Part shown: positions 17,688 through 26,042 of the stretch, piece by piece | Numbering within the stretch: the first letter of the stretch is position 1 | How the letters are laid out: every line of letters starts with the position of its first letter | From: an uncultured Acetobacteraceae bacterium | Lineage (GTDB): Bacteria > Pseudomonadota > Alphaproteobacteria > Acetobacterales > Acetobacteraceae | Assembly: GCA_903895595.1 (NCBI GenBank) | Contig: CAITUP010000122.1 | Span: 1-36,944 of the forward strand | Reading direction: 5' to 3' | DNA length: 36,944 bases | Notes under the pieces: model-generated | What the model was told of the DNA's origin: nothing | Database searches by the model: none | The model's input: the letters and a program-made list of their open reading frames with translations, nothing else | Translations under genes and position numbers: made by a program

Positions 17688-17773
17688 CGGCTGTCACCTT
17701 CTCCGCGGCCATGGGCAAGCGAAGGGTGTATCAGCCGGGGGTTAAGGAAAGGTTAACGCGGCGCCTGTTTTTT

Positions 17774-17792
17774 GGGGGCTTGGACCGCCCCC
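17774..17792. other. Hairpin at the gapR stop codon
   Basis: GGGGGC (17774-17779) and GCCCCC (17787-17792) form a 6-bp stem with a 7-base loop, overlapping the first base pair of the gapR stop. On the gapR transcript it is followed by an A-run rather than a U-run, so it is not a standard intrinsic terminator. Confidence 0.35.
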
Positions 17793-18061
17793 TACATCCC
17801 CAAAGCGCGGCGGTACACGTCGAGTATCGTCTCCTGCTCCTCGACCTCGGCCGGCTCCTGCTTGCGGATGCGGATCAGCTGACGCAGCACCTTTACATCG
17901 AACCCGGCCGACTTCGCCTCGGCGTAGATGTCCTTGATGTCGCTGCCGAGGGCTTTGCGCTCTTCCTCCAGACGCTCGATCCGGTCCACCAGGCTGCGCA
18001 GGCGGTCGGCCGCGATGCCGCCGGTTTCGGGTTTGTCGGTTTCGACCACACTCAACGCCAT
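17792..18061 (-). CDS. gapR: GapR-family (DUF2312) nucleoid-associated protein
   Basis: An 89-residue protein matching the GapR/DUF2312 family along its length: 'LRSLVDRIERLEEERKALGS', 'DIKDIYAEAKSAGFDVKVLR' and 'LIRIRKQEPAEVEEQETILD'. GapR in Caulobacter is a coiled-coil, tetrameric protein that encircles AT-rich and overtwisted DNA ahead of replication and transcription. Residues about 20-50 form the coiled coil, and the Lys/Arg-rich second helix provides DNA contacts. The family is characteristic of alphaproteobacteria and is a good taxonomic marker here. SD 'CGGAG' lies about 8 bases before the ATG. The gene stands alone upstream of the EAL-protein gene on the same strand, 104 bases away. 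Confidence 0.93.
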   Translation of the reverse strand: MALSVVETDKPETGGIAADRLRSLVDRIERLEEERKALGSDIKDIYAEAKSAGFDVKVLRQLIRIRKQEPAEVEEQETILDVYRRALGM

Positions 18062-18647
18062 GGTTCATACTCCGTTCAGGGCGGAGGGAGGTAGCGGGCG
18101 GCGGGGATGCGGTCAATAACCGGCTTGCCCCTCGGCTTCCGGCTTCGCTATCGACCGCCCGGCAGCCGAACCTGGAATCGGAACAACGGCACCAGCCGCG
18201 CCCCGGCCCCGCACCCACTGCCAACGCCCAATATCCCGGCTTCGACAGGGTGACAGGGATCCATAATCGATCCGACGAAACTGCGCCGGTCTCGAAAATC
18301 GCCTTCCGCACGGCCGACCGCAACAGACGGTCCGCGGCGATGCCGAAATCGCAACAGATATCGACAATCGCCCCCCACCGGCGGTTTCCTCACGCCGTTG
18401 CCGCATGGTGTCAGGGGTGCGCCACGCAGGCGTTCCTTATTTCCGTTCATTTGCCGTTTCGAATGTCCTCGCTGGTGGAGGGAAAGTATTGTTTTCTATC
18501 GCGCAATTTGTTGGCATGATTGCCCCATCGCGCCGGCTGACAACGACAAACCGGTCGAGAGACGGTTCTTTCAGTACGGAGGGCACCAAGGAACGCTTAA
18601 CGCGCCCGGCAGGGCTATCGCAAATGACCTTTGGCGCCCCCCCCCCT

Positions 18648-18760
18648 CGTCATGGTCGGGCGTGACCCGACCATCTCCTGCGATTTTACGCACCATTGAA
18701 AAGGCAGGGTTTTTCGAACGGTGCCCAATTGGCCTGAGATGGTCAGGCCCGACCATGACG
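18648..18760. repeat. Palindromic repeat pair, family A
   Basis: The left unit starts CGTCATGGTCGGGC (18648-18661) and the right unit ends with its exact complement GCCCGACCATGACG (18747-18760). A second complementary block, GACCATCTC-type, lies just inside each arm. It is the same core as at 4186 and 36845. The 50-70 bases between units share no obvious similarity with the spacer at 4207-4239. Confidence 0.7.
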
Positions 18761-18892
18761 GAAAGTGTCCGAAATCCGCCATATGCGATCCCCCTGGGGG
18801 AGCGCCGTCGACCATGGGTCGAGGCTGAGGGCGGGTGGTACAAGAGCAGCGGTCGTAAATTTTGACTCCCGCGGTGGCCCCTCCTGCTCATC

Positions 18893-18915
18893 GTCCCCGG
18901 GCTTGTCCCGGGGAC
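18893..18915. repeat. GTCCCCGGG palindrome, family C
   Basis: A perfect 9-base inverted repeat, GTCCCCGGG (18893-18901), loop CTTGT, CCCGGGGAC (18907-18915). It has the same design as family A (a loop near CTTGA flanked by a GGG/CCC stem) but a different outer stem. It looks like a dispersed extragenic palindrome rather than a terminator, since no gene ends here. Confidence 0.55.
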
Positions 18916-19051
18916 CGATTCCAGCGGCAAATCGCGGTATTGTGCCGTTATCGGTGGCCGGGATACGCCCCCAGCCACCTACCGGGTCAACCAGCGATCG
19001 CCCGGGTGGAACTCGCACCCACGAGACGATCGCGCCCTTCGGGGTGCACCG

Positions 19052-19085
19052 GATGAACACAGATGTCCTGTAATCTGTGTTCATC
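19052..19085. repeat. 13-bp perfect hairpin of GATGAACACAGAT type
   Basis: GATGAACACAGAT (19052-19064), loop GTCCTGTA, ATCTGTGTTCATC (19073-19085). The arms resemble the 'ATCTGTGTTCATC' repeats found between genes of many bacteria, here recalled from general knowledge. It lies 66 bases beyond the stop of the formamidase gene on the minus strand and may end that transcript, although no U-tract follows. Confidence 0.65.
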
Positions 19086-19151
19086 GGTTTCCATCCGCGG
19101 TTTCACTTACTTCACCGACACAAATGGAAATCCCCAATTAGCTCCGGAACG

Positions 19152-20093
19152 CTAGAACAACAACCCCTTCTTCAACATCCCATGCACGCCCTTCTCCCCG
19201 TTCACCGTCTGCGTGACATGGAAATCCACCGCCAGAGAACAGAATGTATAAGCCTGCTCCCGCGACAAATTCGACCGCGCGCAAATAAACGCGATCATCT
19301 CCCGCAGCGCCTGCTTCATCGCCTGATCCAGGTCTTCGTTCATTCCCATCGAAATGAAATGCGTCGGTGTCTCCGCCCGAGGCTGCTTTAATCCGGCCGC
19401 CTTGTGCAACGTGAACGTCAAAGTCCCCGTCAGGCACATTTCCAGCGCGGTAACGCAGACCTCCCCATCGCCCTGCACCCCGTGCCCATCGCCGACCGAG
19501 AAATTCGCGCCGGGCACCCAGACCGGCAGAAACAGCGTGGAACCGGCCGTCAGCTCCTTGTTGTCCAAATTCCCGCCATGAATACGCGGTTCCTTGGAGG
19601 ATATCCGCCCGAACGACGGCGGCGGCGCCACGCCCATTACGCCGAAGAACGGCGCCAATTCCAGCTCCGTGCCCCAAGGCAGCGTGCAAACGCGCCGTCC
19701 CGTATCGACGGGGATGCGCATGATCGTGGTGTCGTGGAAATCCTCGGGCAGAGTCCCGGCCAGCGGGCGAATCACGTTGTAGCCCCAGTTGGCGCCGGGA
19801 TCGATTTTGTCGATCCGGATTTCCAACATATCGCCGGGCATCGCACCCTCGATGGCGATCGGGCCAGTGACGATATGCCCCGCCTTCACGCCGGGGTTGG
19901 CCGCCAGGATGTCCAGCAGCTCGGGTGGCGAATGCAGGTCCGAACCTGGGGGAGGCATCACCTCCTCCCGCCCCGACACGCACTGCACTTCGACGGTATC
20001 GCCGGACTTCACCGTGTAAACCGAGGGAAACTCGGCATCGAACACGCCCATCCGCACGGTATCGGGGGCGGCACGCAGGGTGTGGAAGCTCAT
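19152..20093 (-). CDS. Acetamidase/formamidase family protein
   Basis: A 313-residue FmdA/AmdA-family amidohydrolase. Recognisable blocks are 'VKSGDTVEVQCVSGREEVMP', 'GHIVTGPIAIEGAMPGDMLE', 'APFFGVMGVAP', 'IHGGNLDNKELTAGSTLFLP' and 'VGDGHGVQGDGEV', the last carrying the conserved metal- and substrate-site Asp/His. Members hydrolyse formamide, acetamide or similar short amides to the acid and ammonia in the cytosol, with zinc in the characterised enzymes. It lies 9 bases behind the amidase gene and is the last gene of the AtzG-like/amidase/formamidase operon. It would plausibly finish nitrogen release from a small amide left by the amidase. The exact substrate is not predictable. Confidence 0.92.
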   Translation of the reverse strand: MSFHTLRAAPDTVRMGVFDAEFPSVYTVKSGDTVEVQCVSGREEVMPPPGSDLHSPPELLDILAANPGVKAGHIVTGPIAIEGAMPGDMLEIRIDKIDPGANWGYNVIRPLAGTLPEDFHDTTIMRIPVDTGRRVCTLPWGTELELAPFFGVMGVAPPPSFGRISSKEPRIHGGNLDNKELTAGSTLFLPVWVPGANFSVGDGHGVQGDGEVCVTALEMCLTGTLTFTLHKAAGLKQPRAETPTHFISMGMNEDLDQAMKQALREMIAFICARSNLSREQAYTFCSLAVDFHVTQTVNGEKGVHGMLKKGLLF

Positions 20094-20102
20094 GGTTCTC
20101 TC

Positions 20103-21494
20103 CTATGCCGCGATCATGGCGGGGCGCTTGCCGCGAAATGCCGTGCCTTTTTCGAAGGCGTCGGCGACCTGGAACACCGTCGCCTCCTGGAACGGTTTTC
20201 CCACGATCTGCAGCGACAGCGGCAGGCCGGACGGACCGAACCCCGAACAGACCGACATCGCCGGATAGCCGGACACATTGAAGGGGATGGTGAAACTCGG
20301 CGCCGCGAAAACGTCCCACCGAGCAATGGCGTCGATCTTGGGCGCTTCGCCGGGGGCGGCGGCGGTCAGGACCACGTCCAGGTTCCGCATCGCGTTCCGC
20401 AGCTCGTCGCGCAGTTCCCGCCGACGGCGCACGGCTTGGACGTAATCGACGCCGGACACCAGCGCGCCCAGCATCAGCCGGCGTTGCACCCGTTCGCCGA
20501 ACGCGTCCAAACGAGTCCGCGCCCATTCCTCGTACGCGGCGGCGCGTTCGGTCATGGAGATCAGGCTGCCGGCGGCGTGCCAATCCTGCAGCGGCGACAG
20601 CGTCACGTCGGAAATCGCCGCGCCCATCTCGCGGAACACCGAAACCGCATCCGCGATCCCGCCCAGAACGGGCTGAGACACCGGCGAGTCTTCCTCGTGG
20701 AAATGCCGGATCACCCCGATCCGCACGCCTTTCAACCCCTTGCCCAGCAACGCGGTGTAATCCGGCACCGGACGGTCGGCACTGGCGGGGTCCTTGGGAT
20801 CGTGCCCGGCGAGGACCTGCAACATCAGCGCGCAATCCTCGGCCGTCCACGCCATCGGCCCGATCGTATCCAGGCTGAACGCCGCCGGAGCCACCCCGGC
20901 CCGCGACACCAGCCCATAGGTCGGCTTGATCCCCGCGATCCCGCACAACGCCGCCGGTCCGCGGATGGAACCGCCGGTATCGGTCCCAATCCCGCAAAGG
21001 ATCATCCCCGCCGCCACCGCCGCCCCGGTGCCGGAGGACGAGCCCGCCGTAAAATGATCGGTATTCCAAGGATTGCGCGCCGGCGGTGCCACCACATCGA
21101 AGCTCGGGCCGCCATCGGCGAACTCATGCGTCGTCAGCTTGCCCATCAGCACGGTGCCGGCCGCCGCCAGCTTCGCGGCGCAAGTGGCATCGGTGTCCGG
21201 GATATTGTCGGCGAGCAGCTTGGACTGGCAGGTAGTCCGAATACCGGCGGTATCGACGATATCCTTCAGCCCCATAGGAATACCGTGTAGGGGACCGATC
21301 GGCCCATCCTTCATGATCGCTGCCTCGGCGGCTTTCGCGTCGGCCAGCGCCCGTTCCTCGGTCGGCAGAATGAAGGCGTTCAGGGCGCCGTTCATCGCGG
21401 CCATCCGCTCCAAACAGGCCTGTGTCAGTTCCACCGGGGAAATCTTCTTCGCCGCGATCAGCGCCGCGGCTTCGGCGAGCGTGGGGATCGTCAT
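20103..21494 (-). CDS. Amidase-signature hydrolase, AtzE-like by context
   Basis: A 463-residue amidase-signature enzyme. The triad residues are K77 in 'GLKDIVD', cis-Ser S152 in 'TAGSSSGTG', and nucleophile S176 in 'GTDTGGSIRGPAALCGIAG'. 'TAG' replaces the usual 'PGG' before the serines. Length and domain order are normal. Its start abuts the stop of a small gene whose product resembles the AtzG-type partner of AtzE (1-carboxybiuret hydrolase). A two-subunit amidase is therefore likely, acting on a carbamoyl or biuret-like amide; this functional step is inference. The formamidase gene follows 9 bases later in the same operon. Confidence 0.9.
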   Translation of the reverse strand: MTIPTLAEAAALIAAKKISPVELTQACLERMAAMNGALNAFILPTEERALADAKAAEAAIMKDGPIGPLHGIPMGLKDIVDTAGIRTTCQSKLLADNIPDTDATCAAKLAAAGTVLMGKLTTHEFADGGPSFDVVAPPARNPWNTDHFTAGSSSGTGAAVAAGMILCGIGTDTGGSIRGPAALCGIAGIKPTYGLVSRAGVAPAAFSLDTIGPMAWTAEDCALMLQVLAGHDPKDPASADRPVPDYTALLGKGLKGVRIGVIRHFHEEDSPVSQPVLGGIADAVSVFREMGAAISDVTLSPLQDWHAAGSLISMTERAAAYEEWARTRLDAFGERVQRRLMLGALVSGVDYVQAVRRRRELRDELRNAMRNLDVVLTAAAPGEAPKIDAIARWDVFAAPSFTIPFNVSGYPAMSVCSGFGPSGLPLSLQIVGKPFQEATVFQVADAFEKGTAFRGKRPAMIAA

Positions 21495-21689
21495 CTACAG
21501 GTCCTCCGCCGTGAAGCCGAAACTGTGCGCCAGTTCCGCCATATGCCCGCGCTTCTGGCGTACCCGCGCCTTCATGGCGGTCAGGCTTTCGTGGATTGTT
21601 TTGATGTCGGCCTTCTGCGCCGCGTCCAGCGTCAGCCCGGCGCTCGCTATAAGGTAATCGAGTGCTTCATCCGTCAGAGTGGGTGGCAT
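21495..21689 (-). CDS. Small AtzG-like (DUF4089-type) amidase partner
   Basis: A 64-residue acidic helical protein: 'LTDEALDYLIASAGLTLDAA', then 'QKADIKTIHESLTAMKARVR', and a tail ending 'AHSFGFTAEDL'. The N-terminal half, with 'YL-ASAGLTLD-AQ', resembles AtzG/DUF4089 proteins, small GatC-like subunits that stabilise the amidase AtzE. The C-terminal half does not show the Pro-rich end usual there, so this is a divergent member or an analogue. ATG at 21689 has SD 'GAGGAG' at 8 bases. The stop is immediately followed by the amidase ATG, so the two proteins are made in coupled fashion, as expected for subunits. It diverges from the third amidase gene, 72 bases away. Confidence 0.65.
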   Translation of the reverse strand: MPPTLTDEALDYLIASAGLTLDAAQKADIKTIHESLTAMKARVRQKRGHMAELAHSFGFTAEDL

Positions 21690-21761
21690 GCCGTGTGCTC
21701 CTCGATAGATTGCGGTGAAGCAGGTTAGCAAGCGCCGTACCGCCCGCAACAGGAGACGACG

Positions 21762-22931
21762 ATGGATCCGTTAAACGCATTCGTACCTGGCCGCCGCTGC
21801 GAAATCGCCGGTGCCGCCAATGGCCCGCTGCAAGGCCTGACCTTCGCCGTGAAGGATCTCATCGATGTGGCCGGCTGGCCGACCGGTGGCGGCAATCCGG
21901 ATTGGGAACGCGCCAACCCCGTTCCGGTGCGACATGCTTGGGTGGTGGAACGCCTACTGTCCGCCGGCGCCTCGATCATCGGGAAAACCGCCACCGATGA
22001 GGTTTCGCTGGGCATTCTCGGCGAAAACCCGTTCACCGGCACCCCCTTGAACCCCGCCGCACCGGACCGCGTGCCCGGCGGTTCGTCGTCGGGATCGGCC
22101 TCCGCCGTCGCGGGCGGCGTGTGCGATTTCGCTCTCGGTACCGATACCGGCGGCTCCGTCCGGGTCCCCTCCAGCTTCTCCGGCCTGTTCGGCATTCGCC
22201 CCACGCACGGGCGCTTGGATTTCCGGGGAATCACGGTGCAGGCGCCGACGTCCGACACCGTCGGCTGGATGGCGCGGGACCCCGCGGTCTTCGCGGCGGT
22301 GGGCGAAACCCTGTTCGGCGAGCCTCTGCCCGACGCGCTGCCGACCCGCCTCCTGGTCGCCACCGATGCCTTCGCCTTCGCCGATCCCGCGGTGTCGGAG
22401 GCACTGATGCCGCTGGTGGACCGGCTGGCGGACATCGTCGGCGCGCGCGCGGAAATAACCCTCGCCCCGCAAGGCCTGTCCGTCTGGCAGGCCGCCCAGC
22501 GCTGCCTGCAATCCAGCGAGTCGCTGCGGACCTTCGCGCCCTGGCTCGACCAGTACAATCCTCGCATGCAGTTCGGCGTGGCCCGCAACCTCGCTTTGGC
22601 CAGCCTGATCACCGACGCCGATCGCAACAAAGCCGCCCTGATGCGGGAAGAAGCGCGCGCGCGACTGCGCCTCCTGCTGCCACCCGGAACGATTCTCTGC
22701 CTGCCGACCACACCGTTTCCGGCGCCTGTCCTCGGGCAATCGGTGTCGGCGCTGGCCTTTCCGCGCGAACGGATCACCTGCCTGGCGTGTCTGGGCGGCC
22801 TGACCGGCTCGCCGCAGGTGAATTTGCCGGGAGCGACGGTGGATGGCGCCCCGGTTGGGCTGTCGATCGTGGGCCCGAGAGGTTCCGACACCGCATTATT
22901 GGCTGTTGCGCGTGCATTCATGGACGAATAA
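21762..22931 (+). CDS. Amidase-signature hydrolase, short AMI1-like type
   Basis: A 389-residue amidase-signature protein, shorter than its neighbours (446 and 463). The triad is K31 in 'AVKDLIDVAG', cis-Ser S108 in 'PGGSSSGSASAVA', and S132 in 'GTDTGGSVRVPSSFSGLFGI'. The compact N-terminus and the 'RPTHGRLDFRGI' region are like plant AMI1/Toc64-type and bacterial relatives, which hydrolyse indole-3-acetamide and other arylacetamides. That specificity is a suggestion only. It diverges from the AtzG-like/amidase/formamidase operon and is followed after 112 bases by the carbohydrate-type ABC operon on the same strand. Confidence 0.9.
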   Translation: MDPLNAFVPGRRCEIAGAANGPLQGLTFAVKDLIDVAGWPTGGGNPDWERANPVPVRHAWVVERLLSAGASIIGKTATDEVSLGILGENPFTGTPLNPAAPDRVPGGSSSGSASAVAGGVCDFALGTDTGGSVRVPSSFSGLFGIRPTHGRLDFRGITVQAPTSDTVGWMARDPAVFAAVGETLFGEPLPDALPTRLLVATDAFAFADPAVSEALMPLVDRLADIVGARAEITLAPQGLSVWQAAQRCLQSSESLRTFAPWLDQYNPRMQFGVARNLALASLITDADRNKAALMREEARARLRLLLPPGTILCLPTTPFPAPVLGQSVSALAFPRERITCLACLGGLTGSPQVNLPGATVDGAPVGLSIVGPRGSDTALLAVARAFMDE

Positions 22932-23043
22932 GCGGCGTGGAGATGGAATACCGAGCAGTGACGCACCATCGATAACGCTCTGTCGCCTGGAAACGATTCC
23001 CGGCCTATGATGGCCGCAAATCGCCGATACGGGAGACACGTTC

Positions 23044-24318
23044 ATGACCTCGATCCACCGCCGCACCGTGCTGGCCGGCACTGCCGCCCTGCTTGGAACC
23101 GCCGCCCGTGCCCAAGGCGTGAAACCGCGCCTCACCGCGATCTCCCAATGGAGTGCCGGCAGCGACGGTGCCGCCATCACCGCGCTGGGAAAGAAATTCG
23201 AGGAAAGGGGCGGCGTCTGGCAGCACTCCCCCGTCCCCGGCTTCACCACCGATATGATGAACAAGCTGCGGGCGCAGATCATGGCGGGCGATCCGCCGGC
23301 GTGCTCGCAGCTCAAAGGCCCGGAAATCGCGGCGTGGTCGAAGATCGCGCCGACCGTCGATCTGAGCGAGACCGTCGCCGCCGCCGGATACGAGAAAGTG
23401 GTCAGCCCCGACCTCGCGCGCCTGCATAAGCCGGGGGGCAAATGGGCGGCGCTGCCGTTGCAGGTCTACCGCACCAACGCCGTGTACCTGTCCAAGCGCG
23501 CCATGGACAAAGCCAAGGCCGACAAAATCCCGGTCACTTGGGACGATTTCAACGTGCTGGCCGAGAAGATGAAAGCCGGCGGCGTCGCCAATCCGATCGC
23601 CAACGGCGGCACCCGCCCCGACGACGGCCAGAAGTTCGAGGCCGCGTTGGTCGGCATCAGCCCCGCCGCTTATCGCGCCGCTATCATGAACCTGGATGCC
23701 AAAGCCCTGAACGGGCCGGAGATCAAGGCCGCCTTCGCGCAAACCCGCAAAATTGCCGACTGGATGGACCCGAACACCGCCGCGCAGCATTTCTCCACCA
23801 ACCTCGCCCGCTTCATCGCCGGGGACATGGGCATCATGATCCAAGGCGGCTGGGCACAGGGCGTGCTCCTGAACGCCGGCTTCAAGCTGGACGATTTCAT
23901 CATCGCCCCCGGCCCCACGAACAACGGCAAACCGGTCTTCCTGCTGAACGCCGACGCCTTCATCTTCTGGCAGCGCAAGGAACCCGACCTGATTGCCGGC
24001 CAGAAGCTGATGGCGGAACTGGTGATGGATCCCGCGATTCAGACGATGTACTCGCAGATTACGGGATCGATCCCGGTCCGCTCCGACGTCGATCTGTCCG
24101 GCCCCGGCTGGTCGGACGGCCAGCGGGAAACGGCGAGCACCCTGAAAGGCGCCATCGCCGCCAACCAGGCCGTGCTCAGTCTCGCCCACAACATGGCACA
24201 GGAAAACGGCATGACCGCCGCGATGATCGATGTGATCACGGAATTCGTGAAGAACAGCAAGATCACCCCCGAACAGGCCACGACCCGTCTGGCGGAGGCC
24301 GTGGAGGGCGCCCGCTGA
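23044..24318 (+). CDS. Carbohydrate-type ABC transporter substrate-binding protein
   Basis: A 424-residue extracellular solute-binding protein of family 1. The N-terminus 'HRRTVLAGTAALLGTAARAQ' is a signal peptide with a twin-arginine-like motif. The mature part shows 'AISQWSAGSDGAAITALGKK', 'PLQVYRTNAVYLSKRAMDKA', 'GDMGIMIQGGWAQGVLL', and 'LLNADAFIFWQRKE', typical of glucose/mannose/trehalose-type binding proteins. It delivers its ligand to the two permeases encoded directly downstream. SD 'GGGAGA' precedes the ATG. First gene of a four-gene importer operon; the permease ATG follows the stop by 2 bases. The ligand may be a sugar, polyol or sugar-like compound. Confidence 0.93.
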   Translation: MTSIHRRTVLAGTAALLGTAARAQGVKPRLTAISQWSAGSDGAAITALGKKFEERGGVWQHSPVPGFTTDMMNKLRAQIMAGDPPACSQLKGPEIAAWSKIAPTVDLSETVAAAGYEKVVSPDLARLHKPGGKWAALPLQVYRTNAVYLSKRAMDKAKADKIPVTWDDFNVLAEKMKAGGVANPIANGGTRPDDGQKFEAALVGISPAAYRAAIMNLDAKALNGPEIKAAFAQTRKIADWMDPNTAAQHFSTNLARFIAGDMGIMIQGGWAQGVLLNAGFKLDDFIIAPGPTNNGKPVFLLNADAFIFWQRKEPDLIAGQKLMAELVMDPAIQTMYSQITGSIPVRSDVDLSGPGWSDGQRETASTLKGAIAANQAVLSLAHNMAQENGMTAAMIDVITEFVKNSKITPEQATTRLAEAVEGAR

Positions 24319-24320
24319 CT

Positions 24321-25193
24321 ATGCGCCGCATCGCGGAATATGTGACGATCTGGGTGCCGCTGCTGCTGTCCGCGGGGCATGTGGTACTGTTCACGGCATG
24401 GACGACGTGGATGTCGTTCACGCCATCGACCCTGATGCCGGTCTCGGGCTGGGTCGGGTGGCGGAACTACACGGCCGTGCTGGGCACCCGCAACTGGTCC
24501 ATCGCCTTCGATAATTTGCTCCTGTTCGGCGCCGGATTCGTGGTGTTGACCGCGTTGACCGGCCTCGGGCTGGCGATTTTGCTGGACCAGCGGATACGCG
24601 GCGAAAACGTGCTCCGCTCGGTCTTCCTCTATCCGATGGCGGTGTCTTTCGTGGTGACCGGCACGGTCTGGAGCTGGCTGCTGAACCCCGGCATGGGCGT
24701 GCAGAAATTGGTGAACGGCTGGGGCTGGACCGGCTTCCGGTTCGACTGGCTGATCGATCGCGACATGGCAATCTGGACCGTGGTGATCGCCGGCATCTGG
24801 CAGGCATCCGGCTTCGCGATGGCGCTGTTTCTGGCCGGGCTGCGGTCGGTGGAGGGCGATCTGATCAAGGCTGCGCAGATCGACGGCGCTGGGCCAATTC
24901 GGCTTTATACCCGCGTGATTCTGCCGTCGCTGTGGCCGATCGCGGTGGCGGTGTTCGTCATTCTGTTGCAGTTCGCGATCAAGACCTTCGACCTCGTGCG
25001 CGCCTTGACCGGCGGCGGACCGGGTTTGGCGACGCAGCTGCCGGCGTTGGTGGTCTACGACTTCATGTTCCAGCGCGGCCATATCGGCCGAGGCTCCGCC
25101 GCGGCGGTTCTGATGCTGCTTACTTTGCTGGGTGTGCTGCTGCCGTATGGCGCTTGGAAGTTATACCGGCAAAGGCGCGCGGCCCGTGCGTAA
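24321..25193 (+). CDS. Carbohydrate-type ABC transporter permease (MalF/UgpA type)
   Basis: A 290-residue inner-membrane permease with about six transmembrane helices, the first being 'IWVPLLLSAGHVVLFTAWTT'. The cytoplasmic EAA loop that docks to the ATPase reads 'GLRSVEGDLIKAAQIDGAGP', followed by 'TRVILPSLWP'. The ATG at 24321 follows the binding-protein stop by 2 bases and was chosen because the hydrophobic family N-terminus begins there. Its stop overlaps the start of the second permease, as in most importers of this class. It forms the heterodimeric channel with the next gene product. Confidence 0.93.
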   Translation: MRRIAEYVTIWVPLLLSAGHVVLFTAWTTWMSFTPSTLMPVSGWVGWRNYTAVLGTRNWSIAFDNLLLFGAGFVVLTALTGLGLAILLDQRIRGENVLRSVFLYPMAVSFVVTGTVWSWLLNPGMGVQKLVNGWGWTGFRFDWLIDRDMAIWTVVIAGIWQASGFAMALFLAGLRSVEGDLIKAAQIDGAGPIRLYTRVILPSLWPIAVAVFVILLQFAIKTFDLVRALTGGGPGLATQLPALVVYDFMFQRGHIGRGSAAAVLMLLTLLGVLLPYGAWKLYRQRRAARA

Positions 25194-26034
25194 CGCCCCG
25201 ACCCGCGTGTTGCTGCACGCCATCGCGATCCTGCTCGCCGCCGCCTACCTCGTGCCGCTGGCTGTCGTGCTGCTGAACTCCGTCCGGTCCGCCGAGGAAA
25301 TCGCGCAGACGTCCATGATCGGCTGGCCCCTCGCCTGGGCCTGGGGCAATTACGCGACAGCATGGAGCGATTTCTGCATCGCCCAGACCTGCACCGGCAT
25401 TCAGCCCTACATGCTGAATTCCGCGCTGGTCACCGTTCCCGCCACGATCCTGTCAACCTTGCTGGGCGCCGTCGCCGGCTATGCCATTTCGCTCTGGCGC
25501 TTTCCCGGCCATGCCTGGATTTTCGGGCTGGTGACGCTCGGCGTGTTCCTGCCCGAACAGATGCGACTGATACCGTGGACGATCGTGCTGCGGGACGTCG
25601 GGCTGAGCAACACACTGACCGGGTTGGTGGCGATCCACACCATCCAGGGCCTGAGTTTCACCACTCTGTTCTGCCGCAACTACTATCTGTCGATCCCGCA
25701 GGACCTGATCAAAGCCGCGAAGATCGACGGCGCGGGGTTCTTTCGCATTTTCGCCCGCATCGTGCTGCCGCTGTCGCCGCCGATCCTGATCGTGTCGACG
25801 ATCTGGCAGTTCACCGGCATCTGGAACGAATTCCTCTACGGCGTGACATTCACCACCGGCACCCAACAACCCATCACCGCCGCGCTGATCGCCCTGACCG
25901 CCGCCGTCGCCGATGCGCCGCAATACGGCGTGCAGAGCGCCGCGGTCGTGCTGGCGGCGCTCCCCACGCTGCTGGTCTATCTGTTCGGCGGGCGGTATTT
26001 CGTGCGCGGCCTCACGGCCGGCGCCGTGAAGTAG
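25186..26034 (+). CDS. Carbohydrate-type ABC transporter permease (MalG/UgpE type)
   Basis: A 282-residue permease with about six transmembrane helices, the first 'VLLHAIAILLAAAYLVPLAV'. The EAA loop is 'IPQDLIKAAKIDGAGFFRIF' followed by 'ARIVLPLSPP'. GTG at 25186 is preferred because it overlaps the preceding stop by 8 bases and starts just before the first helix. ATG at 25147 would add 13 hydrophilic residues. The unusual Cys-containing insert 'FCIAQTCTGIQPYM' lies in the first periplasmic loop. It pairs with the upstream permease. The ATPase gene starts 8 bases after the stop. Confidence 0.92.
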   Translation: MRNAPTRVLLHAIAILLAAAYLVPLAVVLLNSVRSAEEIAQTSMIGWPLAWAWGNYATAWSDFCIAQTCTGIQPYMLNSALVTVPATILSTLLGAVAGYAISLWRFPGHAWIFGLVTLGVFLPEQMRLIPWTIVLRDVGLSNTLTGLVAIHTIQGLSFTTLFCRNYYLSIPQDLIKAAKIDGAGFFRIFARIVLPLSPPILIVSTIWQFTGIWNEFLYGVTFTTGTQQPITAALIALTAAVADAPQYGVQSAAVVLAALPTLLVYLFGGRYFVRGLTAGAVK

Positions 26035-26042
26035 GAGACACC

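Larger units (their letters stand above)
18062..19151. other. About 1.1 kb intergenic region with repeats and no supported gene
   Basis: No frame here has a recognisable domain or a convincing start with SD. Several overlapping frames on both strands around 18110-18520 are open, but their translations are Arg/Gly/Ser-rich, as expected from GC-rich noncoding DNA. The right half holds three palindromes (18648-18760, 18893-18915, 19052-19085). A locally AT-richer stretch lies near 18425-18530. The region separates gapR from the formamidase operon end, both on the minus strand. Confidence 0.6.

Noticed and set aside
17774-17792. Intrinsic terminator of gapR
   Set aside because: The hairpin is followed on the transcript by A residues rather than U residues, so it is listed only as a hairpin.
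18148-18450. 100-codon minus-strand frame upstream of gapR
   Set aside because: No SD, no recognisable domain, and competing frames of similar length on both strands.
18990-19045. tRNA-like stem (GGGTG-CGAGTTC-CACCC on the minus strand)
   Set aside because: The loop is not a T-loop, no anticodon arm or 7-bp acceptor stem can be built at the right distance, and no CCA end is present.
19138-21290. Long open antisense frames (over 600 codons) opposite the formamidase and amidase genes
   Set aside because: They lie opposite or out of frame with genes having complete family motifs. Their translations are Arg/Gly/His-rich without domains, as expected from GC-rich codon bias.
23006-23011. TATGAT as a -10 box before the carbohydrate importer operon
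   Set aside because: No acceptable -35 hexamer at 16-18 bases upstream, and the hexamer lies inside a small GGCC palindrome.
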